Source: Halobacillus massiliensis
GTDB taxonomy: Bacteria > Bacillota > Bacilli > Bacillales > Halobacillaceae
Direction: 5' to 3'
DNA: 64,000 nucleotides
NCBI RefSeq assembly: GCF_900166625.1
Contig: NZ_LT800499.1
Location: 2,859,317-2,923,316 of the forward strand
Of the stretch, positions 1 through 11,991 are shown in pieces. The stretch's first letter is position 1; the number at the start of each line of letters is the position of its first letter. The notes below the pieces were generated by a model, which saw nothing but the letters and a program-made list of their open reading frames with translations, did not search any database and had not been told where the DNA came from. The position numbers and the translations under genes were made by a program.

Positions 1-2
1 AC

Positions 3-29
3 GACACTCATTAAATTGGGTGTCTTTTT
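3..29 (+). terminator. Intrinsic terminator at repeat-unit start
   Basis: An 8-bp stem (3-10 with 17-24, one G-U pair), a 6-nt loop and a T run at 25-29. It probably ends the transcript of the small membrane gene that precedes each unit junction. Confidence 0.7.
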
Positions 30-163
30 CATTCTGTCTCAACTTTGCCTTTTAGAGCTTACAGCCAGCTCTCCTCATTTATCGATTCACCTAAAATTTA
101 AGTTACCTTTTTCTAGCTTACTGCTGGGGTACCATCCATTCCTTTACAGAGAACCAAGCATAA

Positions 164-1306
<1,143 letters not shown>

Positions 1307-1596
1307 CAAATAAAAAATTCGAGAGCATTAATCTTAAAAAAAAAGAAAAAATTGACTGATAAAAATTCAATTATCCCCAAATTAGATGATCGTCCATAAG
1401 TCTCCTCCTTACAAGGACCTGGCACCATCTTATGCAAGTGACTAGGAAAAGAACGGGAAATGGGCATAAAAATTGCTTGTTCTTTCAAAATTAAGCAGGA
1501 GTAAGGAAGGAACGCAAAAGAGTTTCTTTATAACTGAGGTCTTGAGGAAGATTGTTCAGATCTCTAAAGGAAATGACTGACCTCCTATTAAAAGAG

Positions 1597-1637
1597 AAGC
1601 CTCTCAAAAGTTTATATAACTCTTGAGAGGCTTTTAG
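1597..1637. terminator. Hairpin, probable terminator, copy 1
   Basis: An 11-bp stem (1597-1607 with 1623-1633), AAGCCTCTCAA paired with TTGAGAGGCTT, with short T runs on both strands. It lies about 290 bp after the collagen-like gene, so it may end that transcript or one on the other strand. Confidence 0.55.
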
Positions 1638-2306
1638 ATTTAGTAAAAGATTTTTAAAAACAATCAATCTGTTCTCAAACCCTATGGTGAAAGGGTTTTG
1701 GGAGCTATCATATCATGCCGCCCATTCACTGTATAACATCAAAAAATGAATATAGGATGTAAGAACCTCGTATAATCCACTTTCCAACTTTACGGCATCG
1801 GTATGTGTTAAATAAGGTAACAGTACTATTAAAGAAAATTCAGGAATATCCAGTCAAAAGTTCTTGCTCAAACTTGCCACGAGACGACCTACAGTTTAGA
1901 TGGCTGTTAAAGGAACCCTAATTAAAAACACTGAATAGCTTAAAACCCTGTTAAATTAACTATCTCTGGTATCTAGTCAAATATAAAAAATAAAGAAACT
2001 GGGGCAAAAAATAATAAAATTCTATCCCAGTTATGCCCCATTATCTAAAATCGTTTTACTTCATTATAAAACATGATTCATGTAGGAGAGATCATTTAAA
2101 CAATCGTTCCCCTTTAACAGAACAAAGAACATGATCCACTATTCTTAAATTGCTTTCTTATCTGAAGACTCAGTTTCAATATAGAAAGCAAGTAATACCA
2201 TCTCCACTAAATTAAGCTGCTACCATCACATATCGTTTGAATGAATGGTTAAGCTTGTGGATATAATGTACTAAAATTATTTTCAGTGGGGGAGATATTA
2301 CGTAAC

Positions 2307-2485
2307 ATGTAGCAGGGGCAATCTATATATCGTGCAGTATTATCCTATTTTACTTTGGAGGCTTTGAAGATTTCATACCATCTACTAATATGGACTTATG
2401 GATTTATCTACTTTTCTTTATTGGTCTAGGATACGTTGTTTTTGGTATAGTAGATGACTACAATCGAAGAAATCGTAATAAGTAG
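2307..2485 (+). pseudogene. Frameshifted small membrane protein, copy 1
   Basis: The frame ending at TAG 2483-2485 reads a coherent protein of about 58 residues with two hydrophobic segments and a basic tail (YNRRNRNK). This frame is closed upstream by TAA at 2303-2305 and has no ATG, GTG or TTG before codon ATG 2390. An ATG at 2307 sits 11 nt after GGGGAGA but runs straight into TAG. Adding one G after that ATG would give M-V-A-G-A-I-Y and join the long frame. A single-base deletion at the start codon is therefore the simplest reading. The family is not recognised. The same lesion is in the second repeat copy. Confidence 0.6.
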
Positions 2486-2487
2486 AC

Positions 2488-2514
2488 GACACTCATTAAA
2501 TTGGGTGTCTTTTT
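2488..2514 (+). terminator. Intrinsic terminator, copy 2
   Basis: Same 8-bp stem and T run as at 3-29, placed just after the stop codon of the frameshifted small membrane gene. Confidence 0.7.
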
Positions 2515-2648
2515 CATTCTGTCTCAACTTTGCCTTTTAGAGCTTACAGCCAGCTCTCCTCATCTATCGATTCACCTAAAATTTAAGTTACCTTTTTCTA
2601 GCTTACTGCTGGGGTACCATCCATTCCTTTACAGAGAACCAAGCATAA

Positions 2649-3791
<1,143 letters not shown>

Positions 3792-4081
3792 CAAATAAAA
3801 AATTCGAGAGCATTAATCTTAAAAAAAAAGAAAAAATTGACTGATAAAAATTCAATTATCCCCAAATTAGATGATCGTCCATAAGTCTCCTCCTTACAAG
3901 GACCTGGCACCATCTTATGCAAGTGACTAGGAAAAGAACGGGAAATGGGCATAAAAATTGCTTGTTCTTTCAAAATTAAGCAGGAGTAAGGAAGGAACGC
4001 AAAAGAGTTTCTTTATAACTGAGGTCTTGAGGAAGATTGTTCAGATCTCTAAAGGAAATGACTGACCTCCTATTAAAAGAG

Positions 4082-4122
4082 AAGCCTCTCAAAAGTTTAT
4101 ATAACTCTTGAGAGGCTTTTAG
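4082..4122. terminator. Hairpin, probable terminator, copy 2
   Basis: Exact repeat of the 11-bp stem at 1597-1637, downstream of the second collagen-like gene. Confidence 0.55.
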
Positions 4123-4791
4123 ATTTAGTAAAAGATTTTTAAAAACAATCAATCTGTTCTCAAACCCTATGGTGAAAGGGTTTTGGGAGCTATCATATCA
4201 TGCCGCCCATTCACTGTATAACATCAAAAAATGAATATAGGATGTAAGAACCTCGTATAATCCACTTTCCAACTTTACGGCATCGGTATGTGTTAAATAA
4301 GGTAACAGTACTATTAAAGAAAATTCAGGAATATCCAGTCAAAAGTTCTTGCTCAAACTTGCCACGAGACGACCTACAGTTTAGATGGCTGTTAAAGGAA
4401 CCCTAATTAAAAACACTGAATAGCTTAAAACCCTGTTAAATTAACTATCTCTGGTATCTAGTCAAATATAAAAAATAAAGAAACTGGGGCAAAAAATAAT
4501 AAAATTCTATCCCAGTTATGCCCCATTATCTAAAATCGTTTTACTTCATTATAAAACATGATTCATGTAGGAGAGATCATTTAAACAATCGTTCCCCTTT
4601 AACAGAACAAAGAACATGATCCACTATTCTTAAATTGCTTTCTTATCTGAAGACTCAGTTTCAATATAGAAAGCAAGTAATACCATCTCCACTAAATTAA
4701 GCTGCTACCATCACATATCGTTTGAATGAATGGTTAAGCTTGTGGATATAATGTACTAAAATTATTTTCAGTGGGGGAGATATTACGTAAC

Positions 4792-4970
4792 ATGTAGCAG
4801 GGGCAATCTATATATCGTGCAGTATTATCCTATTTTACTTTGGAGGCTTTGAAGATTTCATACCATCTACTAATATGGACTTATGGATTTATCTACTTTT
4901 CTTTATTGGTCTAGGATACGTTGTTTTTGGTATAGTAGATGACTACAATCGAAGAAATCGTAATAAGTAG
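4792..4970 (+). pseudogene. Frameshifted small membrane protein, copy 2
   Basis: Same sequence and same start-codon lesion (ATG followed at once by TAG) as at 2307-2485. Because both copies carry it, the lesion predates the duplication or was spread by conversion. Confidence 0.6.
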
Positions 4971-4972
4971 AC

Positions 4973-4999
4973 GACACTCATTAAATTGGGTGTCTTTTT
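4973..4999 (+). terminator. Intrinsic terminator, copy 3
   Basis: Third occurrence of the 8-bp stem with T run, at the junction between repeat copy 2 and the diverged third unit. Confidence 0.7.
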
Positions 5000-5188
5000 C
5001 ATTCTGTCTCAACTTTGCCTTTTAGAGCTTACAGCCAGCTCTCCTCATCTATCGATTCACCTAAAATTTAAGTTACCTTTTTCTAGCTTACTGGTTTTCC
5101 AGCATTCTGGGGTACCATCCATTCCTTTACAGAGAACCAAGCATAAAATAAGAGGAGATGGAAAGCAGATAAAAAGGAGGTGAATGAT

Positions 5189-6742
<1,554 letters not shown>

Positions 6743-6800
6743 CTAAAAGTTTGTGGCTTTTCCTTGCCAACTCCCACCTCACCACTTACTCATAATTGTT

Positions 6801-6833
6801 TAATCCCCCTATTCATCAACGAAGAGGGGATTA
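6801..6833. terminator. Hairpin after propeller gene
   Basis: TAATCCCC (6801-6808) pairs with GGGGATTA (6826-6833). There is no long T run. It lies 59 bp after the propeller gene and just past the end of the opposing pseudogene, so it may serve both strands. Confidence 0.5.
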
Positions 6834-6842
6834 CATACTTCA

Positions 6843-6998
6843 TCATCTTTTCTTTAGGGCTTCTTTTAATAAGATATTGACTACCTCTGAAACATTTTTC
6901 TATTCATTAAGAGCTTGTAAACGGATCGCTTCATGTATGGATTCATCTAATTTTTCTGTTTTAATTTCCACTTGAACATCTAATAATAATGGATGCAT
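6843..6998 (-). pseudogene. Small DNA-binding-like protein with in-frame stop
   Basis: Reading from ATG 6998, codons 1-32 give MHPLLLDVQVEIKTEKLDES and then IHEAIRLQALNE, followed by TAG at 6902-6900. The same frame continues for 18 more codons (KNVSEVVNILLKEALKKR) to TGA. A GAGGGG ribosome binding site precedes the start. The pattern of a short strand followed by two helices (residues 20-30 and 36-50) resembles ribbon-helix-helix proteins, but this is inference. An amber mutation in a once intact gene of about 51 residues is the simplest reading. A 32-residue product remains possible. Confidence 0.5.
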
Positions 6999-7332
6999 CA
7001 AAGTTCCCCTCTCTTAATTTAGATTATATTGTTATTAAGAAATTTGTAACAAGAAATAAACACTTAGAAATCCTCATCTCCAAGAAATAAATCTGGAGGA
7101 CGAGAGTTATCATTTCGTGGTACCCCCACAGTTTGCTGATAGGCTGACAACCTTCAAACTATCTCTATTATCTCGAAACTGAGTCTTCCATAAATCTGCC
7201 CTTATCCGGAAGACTCAATCTCAAGATAACTATATCTGGGACAAAAAAACCGACCTTCTTCACCATATTCTTACTCGTAAATTTAAATAGAAATATTTTA
7301 GGACAAATCCTTCAACTAAATTACTTTTCACG
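6999..7332. other. Intergenic region with decayed inverted repeat
   Basis: No gene is visible. A 22-bp imperfect inverted repeat (7168-7189 with 7208-7229) keeps pairing through three G-U type positions. It is followed by CTGGGACAAAAAA at about 7235. Related sequences (GAAGACTCA, CTGGGGCAAAAAA) occur in the spacer of the 2,485-bp unit near 2165 and 1999. These may be remnants of one insertion-sequence end, but no transposase is visible. Confidence 0.4.
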
Positions 7333-7361
7333 TTGATAAACAGAACATTTGTTCGTATAAT
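7333..7361 (+). promoter_or_regulatory. Sigma-A promoter with LexA-like box
   Basis: TTGATA (7333-7338), a 17-bp spacer and TATAAT (7356-7361). Inside the spacer is GAACATTTGTTC (7343-7354), close to the Bacillus LexA/DinR operator CGAACRNRYGTTCG. Binding there would block the promoter, so SOS induction is predicted for the gene at 7383. Confidence 0.7.
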
Positions 7362-7382
7362 GTCAACAAGGTAGGTGATTTC

Positions 7383-7847
7383 ATGAAATTTCCGGAATAC
7401 ACTACATCAGCACTAGAGGATTGGTTATCTAATTGGTACATCAATAGAAATTTTCAGTACCCAGCCGATCTTGACTTAAACTATATAGCAATGAGATATA
7501 ACATTTCTATCAACTATAAGCCTATTCAGTCACGTTATACTAGATTTGGAAATTACAAAGAAATAATTCTTAACACTAATTTAAAAAAATCTACTCAAAG
7601 AGAACATTTTTTTCATGAACTTTGTCACGCAATACGTCATGTAGGTAAGCAATCCATGATGCCAGAGGCGTTTAGAGAGCTCCAAGAAAGAGATGCTAAA
7701 CATTTCACCTTATATGGTGCCCTGCCCTATCATATGATCAGTAATTACGACATAAACGATCCAGACTTAATTGAAAGGTGGTCACAAGATTTTAAGGTTA
7801 GTCAAGAATTATGTGAAGAACGGTTAAAGCAAATCAAGAGAAGATAA
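7383..7847 (+). CDS. ImmA/IrrE family metallo-endopeptidase
   Basis: A 154-residue protein with the zinc-protease motif HEXXH (HELCH at about residues 79-83, preceded by FF). In the ICEBs1 paradigm ImmA cleaves the repressor ImmR after DNA damage and so releases the element. Here the protein lies in a decayed element next to tRNA-Val, and no repressor gene is visible beside it. It has its own promoter with a LexA-like box and a GTAGGTGA ribosome binding site. The frame is intact, unlike the integrase downstream. The tail from residue 115 has a helical DPDLIERWSQDF segment typical of the family. What it cleaves cannot be told from the window. Confidence 0.8.
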   Translation: MKFPEYTTSALEDWLSNWYINRNFQYPADLDLNYIAMRYNISINYKPIQSRYTRFGNYKEIILNTNLKKSTQREHFFHELCHAIRHVGKQSMMPEAFRELQERDAKHFTLYGALPYHMISNYDINDPDLIERWSQDFKVSQELCEERLKQIKRR

Positions 7848-7922
7848 TATCATCGGCAAACTAATATTGTACCGCGGATCAAGAAGCTTATGAGCTATGT
7901 TACTGGTAAGGAGGTTAAAATT

Positions 7923-9101
7923 ATGGCGAGCTACGAACGTAGGGGAAAGGATTCTTATTTATTAACTGTTTAATTAGGTTATGACGGTAAAGGAAGGCGT
8001 AAAAGAAAACGGAAGACCATTCAAGTTGACGAAGCGTTACTTAAGACCAAGCGAAAACTGGAAAACCATTTGAATGATGAATTAGTGAAATTCAAAATTG
8101 AAGTAGAAGCAGGAGAATACATTTCCCCCGGCAAACTTAAGTTAAAAGACTTTATAGTGGACTGGGAAACAAAATACGCAAAGAGGAACTTAGGCGATCA
8201 AACGCTTGAAGCTTATAAAGGAAACCTGAAGAACCATATCCTCCCTAACTTTGGAGAGCAACGTGTAGATCAAGTTAAAGCCATACACGTGTAAACTTTT
8301 TAAGTGATTTAGAACAAAACTCCGGACTGTCACAGGGCACCATTCAATACATTTATAGGGTTTTTCGGAATGTTATGCAACGAGCGCAGGATTGGGAATT
8401 AATTAAAAAAAACCCTTTAGCTTCAGTAAGTAAGCCAAAAGATAAGAAAAGGCGTAAAGTAAATGTATTCGAGCCTGAGGAAGTCCACCAATTGTTTGAA
8501 GCAGCCATTGATCAACCTCGTCACTGGAGAGTTTTCTTATCATTAGCTTTAGCTTGCGCTATGAGAAGAAGCGAATTACTTGCTTTAGAATGGAACCAGA
8601 TTGATTTAAATGAAGGAACTATAGAAGTTTCTCAAGTTATTACCAGAGGAGAAAAAGGTAGACCTGTTCTAAAAGAACCGAAAATCTGAAACATCAATTA
8701 GAATTATTTCGCTTCCTAAATCTGTTGTATTGGATTTAAAAACTTTTAGAACCGAATGGATGATAGGGAGAATGAAGGTTGGAGACCTTTGGACTGAAAA
8801 AGAGCACGAATTTTTATTTTGTAATGAAAATGGCCACCACTTTTATCCAACTACCCCAACTACCTGGTGGCGCCGCTTCACGAAAAAAGCTGGGGTTCGA
8901 TTTATTAGACTCCATGATTTAAGGCATACCTCTGCCACCACTTTAATAAATCAAGGGATACATGCCAAGATAATTTCAGAAAGACTCGGCCATTCAGACA
9001 TTAGGATCACAATGGATACTTATGGTCATGCTATTAGAGCAGCTGATCAGGAAGCAGCTAATAAAATGGACGAAGCATTTTACAAAAGGAAAAACATCTA
9101 G
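7923..9101 (+). pseudogene. Tyrosine integrase, disrupted
   Basis: Three frames join into one phage/ICE-type tyrosine recombinase of about 390 residues. It starts at ATG 7923 after AGGAGG. Codon 17 is TAA (7971-7973). Near 8288-8293 a missing base shifts the frame: IHV then VNFLSDLEQ. At about 8680-8685 an extra A in an A run shifts it again: KEPK then SETSIRI. The segments cover the N-terminal arm-binding part, the SAM-like core-binding domain and the catalytic domain. Catalytic boxes remain: Arg in MRRSELLALEW, HDLRH, and the LGHSDIRITMDTYGH box with its Tyr. The gene ends 105 bp from the 3' end of tRNA-Val, the usual place for an integrase. It should be inactive. Confidence 0.88.
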
Positions 9102-9154
9102 TTTTTCCTTTTGGTCCACAATCGGTCCACTTCCCTTAAAAATAAAAGAAATGA

Positions 9155-9183
9155 CGCGGCCTCTCCTTGGATGAGAAACCGCG
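9155..9183 (-). terminator. Terminator of tRNA-Val
   Basis: On the minus strand CGCGG (9183-9179) pairs with CCGCG (9159-9155), with an inner TCTC-GAGA stem, followed by a T-rich stretch (ATTTCTTTTATTTTT). Confidence 0.75.
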
Positions 9184-9205
9184 CCATTCCGGCACTTTGT
9201 ATGGA

Positions 9206-9278
9206 TGATTCCGATTGGGCTCGAACCAACGACCTCCACCCTGTCAAGGTGGCGCTCTCCCAGCTGAGCTACGGAATC
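9206..9278 (-). tRNA. tRNA-Val (anticodon GAC)
   Basis: A 73-nt cloverleaf on the minus strand. The acceptor arm is GATTCCG/CGGAATC, the D arm contains AGCTCAGCTGGGAGAGC, the anticodon loop is TTGACAG between CCACC and GGTGG, and the T loop is TTCGAGC. CCA is not encoded. The 3' end faces the broken integrase, so this tRNA is the likely attachment site of the decayed element. I found no clear duplicated tRNA end to the left. Confidence 0.95.
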
Positions 9279-9506
9279 ATATGTAAAGCTGGTGTTAAGT
9301 TGTTCGAACAAATATTAATATACAATGAGAACATAATAATGTCAACGAGTTTTCGAGAACTTTTTACGAATGTCGAAAATTAGGTCTTTATGTCGCTTCA
9401 TTTTTCGTGAGTACTTTTTCCTGAATAATGTGATAAAATAAGGATGAAACCGTTTTTTGACATAACTGAATTTCTTTTTATTTGTATGGGCGTTAGGAGG
9501 CAGCTT

Positions 9507-10238
9507 ATGGGACGAAAAGGAAATATGGAAGATTATACGATTTCCAGTCGATACTTAGATGAAGATATGACGCTGAAAGTATACACCCCTGAGAATTATT
9601 CCCCTCTGTATAAGTACCATTTCTGTATTATGCAGGATGGAAACGACTATTTCCAGATGGGTCGTGCAGCTACTCTGAGTGATGTGCTGCATGGGGATCA
9701 GGAAATAGAAAATACCATATTTATTGGGATTCACTATAATGATAAATATGACCGCAGGGAAAAATATCATCCTGATGGAGAGAAACAGGGTGATTATGTT
9801 AATTTCCTTGTACGTGAGGTTGTTCCATTTCTAGATGAAACACTTCCTGGATATAGTGTTGGCCGCGGCCGGACGCTTGTCGGTGATTCATTGGCGGGTA
9901 CGCTTGCCTTAATGACTGCGGCAAGATTCCCGAACATTTTTGGAAATGTCATTATGCAGAGTCCTTATATTAATAAGGATGTTCTGGATTATGTTCAGTC
10001 CATTTCTGATTTGTCTTCCCTGACGATCTATCATACGATCGGCAATCAGGAGACAGAGGTTGAGACGACGGATGGCCAGGTAAAGGATTTTGTAGGTCCC
10101 AATTACGAGCTCCATGATTATTTGATTACTCAGCCGCTTTCTTATGAGTTTCATGAGCTGGATGGCAATCACACGTGGGGAACATGGCAAAAAGATTTTA
10201 AAAGAGCATTGTTATCAATTTTTTCAAAGGAAGAATAG
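9507..10238 (+). CDS. yjcH: YjcH-like alpha/beta-hydrolase (esterase family)
   Basis: A 243-residue protein of the putative esterase (enterochelin-esterase-like) family. The nucleophile elbow is GDSLAG (about residues 126-131), and a late His lies in DGNHTWGTW. It has no signal peptide, so it is cytoplasmic. The start chosen is the ATG at 9507, 7 nt after TTAGGAGG; the longer frame to 9444 has no ribosome binding site. It is followed by yjcG and yjcF homologues with gaps of 13 and 5 nt, an operon also present in B. subtilis in the opposite gene order. The substrate is unknown. Confidence 0.82.
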   Translation: MGRKGNMEDYTISSRYLDEDMTLKVYTPENYSPLYKYHFCIMQDGNDYFQMGRAATLSDVLHGDQEIENTIFIGIHYNDKYDRREKYHPDGEKQGDYVNFLVREVVPFLDETLPGYSVGRGRTLVGDSLAGTLALMTAARFPNIFGNVIMQSPYINKDVLDYVQSISDLSSLTIYHTIGNQETEVETTDGQVKDFVGPNYELHDYLITQPLSYEFHELDGNHTWGTWQKDFKRALLSIFSKEE

Positions 10239-10251
10239 GAGGTCACGGAAA

Positions 10252-10764
10252 ATGAAGTACGGTATTGCGATCTTTCCATCAAAAAAAGTACAGGATAAGG
10301 CTAATTCTTACAGAAAGCGGTATGACCCGCATTATGCGTTAATTCCACCGCATATCACAGTAAAGGAACCCTTTGAGGCGGATGAGCAGCAGCTGGAATC
10401 TGAGATTATACCAGAGCTTAAAAAGATTGCCAGAGAATCTCAGCCTTTTAAAGTTCAAATCAATAGAGTCAGTTCATTTTCACCGGTGACGAATACGATT
10501 TATTTAAAGGTTGAACATAATAACGAAATCGATTCTCTGAATGATAAGCTTAATTCAGGTTCTCTTCCTAATAATCAGGAATACTCCTTTGTCCCTCATA
10601 TTACCATTGCACAAAAGCTGTCGGATGAAGAATTCTCAGACGTCTTCGGAAGTATGAGAATGCTTGACTTCGACATTGAGGATAGTCTTGACCGATTTCA
10701 GCTGCTTTATCAGCTGGAAAACGGTGCATGGAGCGTTTATGAAACGTTCCGTCTGGGAGAGTAA
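10252..10764 (+). CDS. yjcG: 2H phosphoesterase, YjcG family
   Basis: A 170-residue member of the 2H phosphoesterase superfamily (LigT/YjcG). Both catalytic H-x-T motifs are present: PHITVKEPF (about residues 34-42) and PHITIAQKL near residue 115. These proteins hydrolyse or ligate 2',5'- or cyclic phosphodiester bonds of RNA or nucleotides, and the B. subtilis substrate is not settled. The start is the ATG at 10252 after AGGAGG, 13 nt after the yjcH stop. The frame extends upstream inside yjcH, but that part is not coding. Confidence 0.88.
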   Translation: MKYGIAIFPSKKVQDKANSYRKRYDPHYALIPPHITVKEPFEADEQQLESEIIPELKKIARESQPFKVQINRVSSFSPVTNTIYLKVEHNNEIDSLNDKLNSGSLPNNQEYSFVPHITIAQKLSDEEFSDVFGSMRMLDFDIEDSLDRFQLLYQLENGAWSVYETFRLGE

Positions 10765-10769
10765 GCGGG

Positions 10770-11198
10770 ATGAATGTCGATATTCGCACAGTAACAACCG
10801 ATCTTGAAAGAAAAGATGCCTTTTCTGTTCGTGAAAAAGTTTTTATTCATGAGCAGCAAGTCTCTCCTGAAGATGAGCAGGACGATTATGATGAATTTGC
10901 CACACACATCGTTGGCTATAACGAGAAGCAGCCGATCATTGCCGGACGTCTTCGTTTCGTCGGGGACTACGGAAAATTCGAGCGCATCTGTGTTCTTTCT
11001 TCTTACAGGGGAAAGTCACTTGGTAAGCGGGTCATTACTCATATGGAGCGTGTAACAAAGGAAGCCGGGTATCGTAAGGCAAAGCTCAATGCGCAGACAC
11101 ATGCCGAAGGTTTTTATAAAAATTTGGGCTATGAAACCGTCTCGGATGAGTTTATGGATGCCGGGATCCCTCATGTAACGATGATTAAATCTTTATAA
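10770..11198 (+). CDS. yjcF: GNAT acetyltransferase YjcF
   Basis: A 142-residue GNAT-family N-acetyltransferase. The first half holds the REKVFIHEQQVSPEDEQD segment typical of YjcF/ElaA-like members. The acetyl-CoA loop is in SSYRGKSLGKRV (about residues 80-91). A NLGYE motif lies near the C-terminus. It begins 5 nt after yjcG and is the last gene before a strong terminator, so it is part of the yjcHGF transcript. The acceptor is unknown. Confidence 0.88.
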   Translation: MNVDIRTVTTDLERKDAFSVREKVFIHEQQVSPEDEQDDYDEFATHIVGYNEKQPIIAGRLRFVGDYGKFERICVLSSYRGKSLGKRVITHMERVTKEAGYRKAKLNAQTHAEGFYKNLGYETVSDEFMDAGIPHVTMIKSL

Positions 11199-11206
11199 AT
11201 ATAGAT

Positions 11207-11236
11207 AAAGACCTGTCAATGTGGCAGGTCTTTTTT
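11207..11236 (+). terminator. Terminator of yjcHGF
   Basis: AAAGACCTG (11207-11215) pairs with CAGGTCTTT (11225-11233), followed by six T. Confidence 0.9.
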
Positions 11237-11301
11237 GAATAATTTTTGTTTTCCCTGACCACAATGCTAAAAAGACTAACAATACGGGCAGGGGATTTTT
11301 T

Positions 11302-11991
11302 ATGGACTATATGAGAATACTTGTTGAGTCCCTTTTTGGGTTTGGAGCTTTACTTCTCTTAACCAAAATACTCGGAAAGACAGAAATCACGCAAATTACG
11401 GCATTTGATTTTATTGCTGCCCTTGTCCTGGGAGAATTAGTGGGAAATGGACTGTATGATACAGAAGTAGGAATTCCACAAATTGCTTTCGCCGTTTTAT
11501 TATGGGGATTAATGATTTATACTACACAATTCATTACACTTAAATTCAAAAAGTCGCGCAGTGTTCTTGAAGGGAACCCAGCGGTTATTATTAATAATGG
11601 GTCTATCGATTACGAGGAGATGAAAAAAAGTAAATTGGATATTAATCAGCTCCAACATCTGCTCCGTCAAAAAGACATTTTTTCTTTAAAAGATGTTTTG
11701 TTTGCTGTTCTAGAAACGAATGGATCCATTTCAGCAATTAAGAAGCCCGCTGCAGGAACACCTACCCGCTCTGATTTTAATTTACCCCTCGCAAGTCAAG
11801 CTCTGCCAAGGCTGCTCATTAGTGATGGCGAGGTACTTTGGGACAACTTAGAAGAGCTGAATTTGAATAAAAATTGGCTGGAATCGGAACTTCAGAAACA
11901 AAATTTCTATTCGGTGGAAGATGTTCTCATTGCGGAATACACTCCTGGCGAAAAGCTTTTTATTATGGGCTATCAATCAACCACCGGGTAA
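11302..11991 (+). CDS. DUF421 membrane protein (YetF-like)
   Basis: A 229-residue protein of the DUF421 family. Three membrane segments lie in the first 80 residues (about 8-25, 35-52 and 60-78). The conserved LGKTEITQITAFDFI stretch is at about 25-39, and the cytosolic C-terminal part has the family's LL-x-KDIFSLKDVLFAVLE signature. B. subtilis has several paralogues, some under sporulation control; their role is poorly known. The start is the ATG at 11302 after CAGGGG. It converges on the MBL-fold gene, overlapping its 3' end by 19 bp. Confidence 0.8.
   Translation: MDYMRILVESLFGFGALLLLTKILGKTEITQITAFDFIAALVLGELVGNGLYDTEVGIPQIAFAVLLWGLMIYTTQFITLKFKKSRSVLEGNPAVIINNGSIDYEEMKKSKLDINQLQHLLRQKDIFSLKDVLFAVLETNGSISAIKKPAAGTPTRSDFNLPLASQALPRLLISDGEVLWDNLEELNLNKNWLESELQKQNFYSVEDVLIAEYTPGEKLFIMGYQSTTG

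Noticed and set aside
1999-2040. Insertion-sequence end in the spacer of the repeat unit
   Set aside because: ACTGGG/CCCAGT and GGGGCA/TGCCCC pairs are present, but there is no transposase, second end or target duplication.
9111-9383. 90-codon plus-strand frame across the tRNA-Val gene
   Set aside because: It reads antisense through the tRNA and its terminator and has no homology I can see.
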